64,000 nt of DNA from Deltaproteobacteria bacterium (GTDB lineage: Bacteria; Myxococcota_A; UBA9042; PHBI01), in contig JACKFA010000003.1 in NCBI GenBank assembly GCA_020632715.1, forward strand, positions 620,001 to 684,000. Direction: 5' to 3'. How positions within the stretch are numbered: the stretch's first letter is position 1; every line of letters begins with the position of its first letter. Shown piece by piece: positions 59,802 through 64,000 of the stretch. The position numbers and the translations under genes are program-made. Under the pieces are notes generated by a model. The model worked only from the letters and a program-made list of their open reading frames with translations, made no database searches and had not been told where the DNA came from.

Positions 59802-60746
59802 ATGCGTCACACCCCGAGAGTCCGAGAGATCCTGAGCTGGTACGGCGCCGACACCCCCGGCGTCAAGACGAACATCGCGCGGCTCCTGAACACCGGGCGG
59901 CTCGCGGGGACGGGCAAGCTCGTCATCCTGCCGGTCGACCAGGGCTGGGAGCACGGCCCGCACCGGAGCTTCGCCAAGAACCCGGCCGGCTACGACCCCC
60001 GCTACCACTTCGAGCTCGCCATCGAGGCGGGGTGCAACGCCTACGCGGCACCCCTCGGCGCCCTCGAGGCGGCGGCGAACGACTACGCCGGTGAGATCCC
60101 GCTCATCCTCAAGGTCAACAACAACAACTCCCTCTACAGCGACAAGAACCCCGATCAGGCGGTCACCGCCTCGGTCGAGGACGCGCTGCGGCTCGGCTGC
60201 GTGGGCGTCGGCTTCACGATCTACCCGGGGAGCACCCACTCCCAGGCCGGCTACGAGGAGCTCCGCGCCATCGCCGCCGAGGCGAAGCAGAAGGGCCTCG
60301 TCGTGGTCGTCTGGAGCTACCCGCGCGGCGAGCAGCTCTCGAAGTCGGGCGAGAACGCGGTCGACGTCGTGTCCTACGCGGCGCACATCGCCGCCCAGCT
60401 CGGCGCGCACATCATCAAGGTGAAGCCCCCGACGGCGAACCTCGAGCAGGACGCCGCGCGCAAGGTCTACGAGGAGTTCGGGCGCCCGATCGGGACGCTC
60501 AAGGACCGCATCGCGGACGTCGTGCAGAGCACGTTCGCCGGGCGCCGGATCGTCATCTTCAGCGGCGGCGAGGCGAAGGGGAACGAGCAGCTCCTCGCCG
60601 AGGTGAAGGAGATCGCCGCCGGCGGCGCGTTCGGCTCGATCATGGGGCGGAACGCCTTCCAGCGCCCGCGCGCCGAGGCCGTGGGGCTCCTCTGGAGCGT
60701 CATGGACATCTTCGCCGAGGCCGCCAAGAACGAGGCCGGGGCCTGA
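59802..60746 (+). CDS. Class I fructose-bisphosphate aldolase, archaeal (DhnA/FbaB) type
   Basis: A 314-residue TIM-barrel aldolase of the DhnA/archaeal class I family. It interconverts fructose 1,6-bisphosphate with dihydroxyacetone phosphate and glyceraldehyde 3-phosphate through a Schiff-base lysine, here in IIKVKPP. Other family signs are VILPVDQGWEHGP (substrate loop) and IFSGGEAKG near the C-terminus. ATG 59802 (MRHTPRVREI) has GGAG upstream; the GTG at 59784 is less likely. It has a good promoter and converges with the methyltransferase gene across a palindrome pair. With the PPi-type phosphofructokinase it serves glycolysis. Confidence 0.9.
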   Translation: MRHTPRVREILSWYGADTPGVKTNIARLLNTGRLAGTGKLVILPVDQGWEHGPHRSFAKNPAGYDPRYHFELAIEAGCNAYAAPLGALEAAANDYAGEIPLILKVNNNNSLYSDKNPDQAVTASVEDALRLGCVGVGFTIYPGSTHSQAGYEELRAIAAEAKQKGLVVVVWSYPRGEQLSKSGENAVDVVSYAAHIAAQLGAHIIKVKPPTANLEQDAARKVYEEFGRPIGTLKDRIADVVQSTFAGRRIVIFSGGEAKGNEQLLAEVKEIAAGGAFGSIMGRNAFQRPRAEAVGLLWSVMDIFAEAAKNEAGA

Positions 60747-60756
60747 CAGCTGCGAT

Positions 60757-60806
60757 GTGAACGCCGTTCACGCGGCCCCGGGAGGGCACCGCTGAACGGC
60801 GTTCAC
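60757..60806. repeat. Convergent-gene palindrome pair, locus 3
   Basis: GTGAACGCCGTTCAC at 60757-60771 and CTGAACGGCGTTCAC at 60792-60806 (first base changed), 35 bp apart start to start. They lie between the tail-to-tail aldolase and methyltransferase genes. As at locus 1, the second copy overlaps the TGA of the minus-strand gene (60803-60805). Confidence 0.82.
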
Positions 60807-61897
60807 GCGCCGACGAGGCGCTCCGCCTCGCGGCGGACGAGCCCGTCCTCGATGCGCGCGACGACCGCCCGCGCCTCGGCCGTGGCCTGCTTGCCGACGA
60901 GCAGCTCCACGAGGTGGAGGCGCGCGTCGTCGCTCGACTCGGCGAGGCGCCTGAGCGTCGCTTCGGCGACCGAGCGGCGGCCCGTCATCCAGAGGACCGC
61001 GCAGAGATCGAGCTCGGCCGCGGCCCCGACGGGGGTCGTCACGAGCTTCCTGAGCGCCGCCTCGGCCGGCCCGAGCCGCCGCAGCGCGATGAGCGCGCGG
61101 CCGTCGACGAGCCGCGCCTCGGGGCTCGCGTCGCCGGCGATCGCCGCTCGCGCCGCCTCGGCCTCGCCTGCCGCGAGCAGCGCCTCCGCCCGCGCGAGCG
61201 CGAGCCCGGCCTCGGGCGCGAGAGCCGCGAGCGCCCCCCGCCGCGAGCGCCGGAGCACGAGGAACGCCTCGCCGGGGAGCAGGTCCTCGCGAACGGAGAC
61301 CGCCGCCGCGAGCGCCCGCGCGTGCGCCCAGACCGCCGCCAGGTCGACCCGCGCGAGGCGCGCGCCCGGCTCCCGCCGATCGGCGACCATGAGCTCGACC
61401 GCGAGGGTCTCGCCGGTTCGCGCCCAGAGCGCCGTGAGCGCCGCGATCGCCTCCTCCGTCGCGTCGCGCCCCGCGAGCGCGGTGTTGAGCGCGCCGCAGC
61501 AGAGCACCGCGTCGAAGACCTCGGCCGCGCCTGCGTCGGCGCCCGAGGCGAACGCGTCCCCCACGCGGAAGGTGGCGCCCTCGTCCGCCGCGAAGCGCGC
61601 CTCGGCGCGCGCCACCATCGCGGGCAGGATGTCCTCGCCGACGTAGCGCCCGCCGAAGCCCGCTGCCCGGAGCGCCACGAGCGCCTCCCCCTCGCCGGCG
61701 CCCGCGTCGAGCACGCTCCCGACGGCGTCGAGCGGCCCGAGCGCGGCGACGAGGGCGCGGATCCGGAGCGCCTGTGCCCCCTCGCTCTCCCAGCCGACGC
61801 GCCGCGCCGCGGACGCCGCGCCCGCGAGCGGCCCGTAGAACGCCTCGGCGCCGGAGATCCGCGCCTCGCCGCGCTCCTCGTCGCCTCCCGCGGTCAC
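60803..61897 (-). CDS. Class I SAM methyltransferase with helical repeat C-terminus
   Basis: A 364-residue protein. The N-terminal about 200 residues form a class I methyltransferase with S-adenosylmethionine motif I DAGAGEGEAL and the acidic motif II VGEDI. The C-terminal part is Ala/Arg-rich helical repeats like TPRs (ARAEALLAAGEAEAARAAI and similar). The substrate is unknown. Start is GTG 61897, which overlaps the cardiolipin synthase stop as GTGA. It ends an operon of diguanylate cyclase and cardiolipin synthase, and its stop falls inside a conserved palindrome. Confidence 0.8.
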   Translation of the reverse strand: MTAGGDEERGEARISGAEAFYGPLAGAASAARRVGWESEGAQALRIRALVAALGPLDAVGSVLDAGAGEGEALVALRAAGFGGRYVGEDILPAMVARAEARFAADEGATFRVGDAFASGADAGAAEVFDAVLCCGALNTALAGRDATEEAIAALTALWARTGETLAVELMVADRREPGARLARVDLAAVWAHARALAAAVSVREDLLPGEAFLVLRRSRRGALAALAPEAGLALARAEALLAAGEAEAARAAIAGDASPEARLVDGRALIALRRLGPAEAALRKLVTTPVGAAAELDLCAVLWMTGRRSVAEATLRRLAESSDDARLHLVELLVGKQATAEARAVVARIEDGLVRREAERLVGA

Positions 61898-63342
61898 AGG
61901 AGCGGCGACATCAGCCCGGCGGTCGCGTGCAGGAGCCGCTGGGGATAGGTGAGCGTCTGCGACCAGGTGCGCGGCAGCTCGTGGGCCCCCTCGAGGTCGG
62001 AGAGGAAGTGCTGCGCGAGCTCCTCGGTGACCGGGCGGCCGTAGACGAAGGCGTTCAGCTCGTAGTTGAGGTGGAAGGAGCGCATGTCCATGTTGGCGCT
62101 CCCGATGCTGCCGAGCCAGTCGTCGACGATGAGGGTCTTCGCGTGGAGGAAGCCGCGCTCGTACACGAAGATCCGGACGCCCGCGTCGAGGAGCTCGCCG
62201 TAGTAGCTGCGCGCCGCCCAGTCGACGAGGCGGCTGTCCGAGCGCGCGGGCACGAGGAGCCGCGTGTCGAGGCCACAGAGGGCGGCCGTCGTGAGCGCCT
62301 GCTGGATGACGCGGTCGGGCACGAAGTAGGGGCTCGTGACCCAGACGCGGCGCCGCCCCTGCGAGATGGCGAGCGAGTTCAGCCGGTGGATGAGCGACCA
62401 CTGGCGGTCGGGGCCGCTCGCGATGATCTGGACGACGTGATCGCCCGGGAGCGGCTCCTTCGGGGTCGGGAAGTAGCGGGGCGCGTCGAGGAGCTCGCCC
62501 GTGGCGGCGAGCCAGTCCTCGATGAAGGTCTGCTGGAGGCCGACGACGGCGGGGCCCTCGACGCGCAGGTGGCTGTCGCGCCAGTTCCCGACGGCCGGGT
62601 CGAGCCCGAGGTACTCGCGGCCGATGTTGATGCCGCCCGTGAGCCCGACGTGCCCGTCGACGACGACGATCTTCCGGTGGTTCCGGAAGTTGATGTGGTC
62701 GCGCCGGCGCATCCGCGGCCGCATGAAGCGCACGGGGGCGAACCACTCCGCGACCCCGCCCACCTCGCGCAGCGGCGCCCAGAACTCGTTCGGGAGGCGC
62801 GTGCTGCCGATGGCGTCGCACAGGACCCGCACCTGGACGCCCTCGCGGGCGCGCTCGACGAGCGCCGAGCGCAGGGTCCGCCCGGTCTCGTCGGGCTGGA
62901 TGATGTAGAAGAGGACGTGGACGTGGTCGGTCGCGCCGCGGATGGCCTCGAGCATGGCGCGGTAGGTGGCGCCCGCGTTGCGGAGCACGTCGACCGCGTT
63001 GCCGTAGCTCGCCGGGGCGTGCTCGACCCGCATCCCGAGCGCCACGAGGGGCTCCGCGCGCGCGGCGATGGCCTCGGGGGCGTCGCGGTGGGTGGCGACC
63101 GCGTAGCGCCGGAAGACCTGCGCCGTCCGGCGGGCGAGGCGCTCGGCCTTGCGGCTCCGCTTGATGGTCCGGCGGAGGCCGAACATCAGGTAGAGGAGGA
63201 CGCCGAGGATCGGCATGAAGAGCACGCCGAAGATCCACGCGAGGGTGGCCGCCGGCTGGCGGCGCTCGAGGAGCACGAACCCGAAGATCACGGCGAGCTG
63301 GACGGCCAGACCGACGACGACCGCGACGCCGAGGACGCTCAT
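61894..63342 (-). CDS. cls: Cardiolipin synthase (phospholipase D family)
   Basis: A 482-residue membrane enzyme joining two phosphatidylglycerols into cardiolipin. Two N-terminal helices (about 1-25 and 35-55) anchor it. Two HKD catalytic sites are seen: NHRKIVVVDG (about 220) and LHAKTLIVDD (about 400), and GINIGREYLG follows the first, as is usual in Cls. The length is normal for bacterial Cls. ATG 63342 is 3 nt after the diguanylate cyclase stop, and its stop overlaps the methyltransferase start as GTGA, so all three form an operon. Other PLD-family activities are not excluded. Confidence 0.9.
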   Translation of the reverse strand: MSVLGVAVVVGLAVQLAVIFGFVLLERRQPAATLAWIFGVLFMPILGVLLYLMFGLRRTIKRSRKAERLARRTAQVFRRYAVATHRDAPEAIAARAEPLVALGMRVEHAPASYGNAVDVLRNAGATYRAMLEAIRGATDHVHVLFYIIQPDETGRTLRSALVERAREGVQVRVLCDAIGSTRLPNEFWAPLREVGGVAEWFAPVRFMRPRMRRRDHINFRNHRKIVVVDGHVGLTGGINIGREYLGLDPAVGNWRDSHLRVEGPAVVGLQQTFIEDWLAATGELLDAPRYFPTPKEPLPGDHVVQIIASGPDRQWSLIHRLNSLAISQGRRRVWVTSPYFVPDRVIQQALTTAALCGLDTRLLVPARSDSRLVDWAARSYYGELLDAGVRIFVYERGFLHAKTLIVDDWLGSIGSANMDMRSFHLNYELNAFVYGRPVTEELAQHFLSDLEGAHELPRTWSQTLTYPQRLLHATAGLMSPLL

Positions 63343-63345
63343 ACC

Positions 63346-64000
63346 TCAGGTCACCGCGCTCTGCTCGGTCTCCTTCTCGTCCTCGGGGTCGAAGACCACG
63401 ACCCGGTTCCGCCCCTTCTGCTTCGCGTCGAAGAGCGCGGCGTCGGCCCGCTGGAGCGCGTCGTCGATGCTGACGCCGGCGCCCGGGTAGAAGGCCGCGA
63501 CCCCCGCGGACACCGTGACGAACTGGCTCGTCTCGCTCTTCGGGTGCGCGATGGCCGACTGCTCCACGCTCGCGCGCATGCGGTCGACGATGGTGCCGGC
63601 GAGCTCGATGTTCGGCGTCCCCAGGACCGCGAGGAACTCCTCGCCGCCGTAGCGGTAGACCGTGTCCCCCGAGCGGCACGCGCCGGCGAGGGCGAGCGCC
63701 ACGTTGCGGAGGACCTCGTCGCCGGCGACGTGGCCGCAGGTGTCGTTGTAGAGCTTGAAGTGGTCGATGTCGAAGAGGGCGAGGCAGAAGGCGTCGCCGA
63801 AGCGGTCGACGCGGGCCTTGATGGCGCGCAGATCCTCCTGCATGCGGAGGCGGTTCGCGATGCCCGTCAGGGCGTCGATGCGCCCGGACTCGAAGAACTC
63901 GCGGTTCAGGCGCTCGAGCTCGCGGGCCTGCTCCTGGAGCTTCCGGTGGAGGCCGGTCACGCGCGCGGCGGCGATGAGCCTGAGCTGGAGCTCGTCGCGA
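63346..64000 (-). CDS. GGDEF diguanylate cyclase, partial (N-terminus beyond window)
   Basis: C-terminal part of a diguanylate cyclase that makes cyclic di-GMP. The frame is open to the right edge (about 217 codons). A coiled helix (ELQLRLIAAARVTGLHRKLQ, then QARELERLNREFF) leads into the GGDEF domain with DALTGIANR, the metal-binding D in LFDIDHFKLYND and the active-site RYGGEEF. The entry helix is like that of receiver-GGDEF regulators, so a receiver probably lies to the right. No RxxD inhibitory site is seen at the usual place before GGEEF. It is the first gene of the cls-methyltransferase operon in the visible part. Confidence 0.88.
   Translation of the reverse strand, partial: RDELQLRLIAAARVTGLHRKLQEQARELERLNREFFESGRIDALTGIANRLRMQEDLRAIKARVDRFGDAFCLALFDIDHFKLYNDTCGHVAGDEVLRNVALALAGACRSGDTVYRYGGEEFLAVLGTPNIELAGTIVDRMRASVEQSAIAHPKSETSQFVTVSAGVAAFYPGAGVSIDDALQRADAALFDAKQKGRNRVVVFDPEDEKETEQSAVT

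Overview
The window is very GC-rich DNA (roughly 70% or more) with dense coding, strong C/G preference at third codon positions and many GTG/TTG starts. Gene content points to a myxobacterium-like member of the Myxococcota: three large Ser/Thr protein kinases with TPR or AAA modules, one of them fused to a sigma-54 activator, Cys-rich and Asp/Thr-rich lipoproteins, SUMF/FGE-type domains, and penicillin-insensitive murein endopeptidases. The phylum is an inference from content; there is no rRNA here to test it. About 47 protein genes and one tRNA are supported. There is no CRISPR array, IS element, integrase or prophage, and no gap above about 260 bases lacks a gene.

Layout. 1-4275 (minus) is a tightly overlapping operon of a GcvT-fold methyltransferase and two PYROXD2/phytoene-desaturase-like flavoproteins. 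4375-9503 (plus) holds a murein endopeptidase, a SWIM/SNF2 helicase broken by two apparent frameshifts, and a GNAT acetyltransferase. 9513-13824 has threonine ammonia-lyase, a serine hydrolase and a PPi-type phosphofructokinase. 13840-19622 has an Ig-like lipoprotein behind a sigma-54-like promoter, a hybrid histidine kinase, a lone E2 acyltransferase domain, a metallophosphoesterase, a cNMP-binding protein and a small membrane protein. 19676-19951 is a tRNA-Val(CAC) with two structured, co-varying hairpin repeats just 3' of it. 19942-33399 has a transporter, an enoyl-CoA hydratase homologue, a kinase-TPR protein, a divergent pair of CsgG-like proteins (one fused to two FGE-like domains), a TraB protein, a five-heme cytochrome, a beta-barrel protein and another hydratase-family protein. 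33580-45185 is mostly metabolic and envelope genes (DUF445, acyl-CoA dehydrogenase plus APH-type phosphotransferase, purU, thioesterase, DUF1244, FadL, CobW-like GTPase, nadA). 45197-59689 holds a hydrolase, a Cys-rich lipoprotein, a LysM endopeptidase, a kinase/AAA/TPR/GAF/sigma-54 giant, an esterase, a tandem kinase-pseudokinase giant and a zinc-ribbon protein with a CarD-like end. 59802-64000 has an archaeal-type class I aldolase and an operon of diguanylate cyclase, cardiolipin synthase and methyltransferase.

How it works together. The phosphofructokinase and aldolase belong to glycolysis. ilvA, nadA and purU serve amino acid, NAD and one-carbon metabolism. The acyl-CoA dehydrogenase, hydratase homologues, thioesterase and FadL suggest lipid use. 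The kinases, hybrid histidine kinase, cNMP protein and GGDEF protein form a signalling layer typical of large-genome social or predatory bacteria.

Non-coding signals that stand out are: a 15-bp palindrome (GTGAACGSCGTTCAC) found as pairs in three separate tail-to-tail intergenic regions; the paired hairpins beside the tRNA; a recurrent promoter shape (TTN4-N16/17-TAN3T) that sometimes sits 6-7 nt from a start codon and so predicts leaderless mRNAs; and frequent 4-bp stop/start overlaps that help fix unusual TTG and CTG starts.
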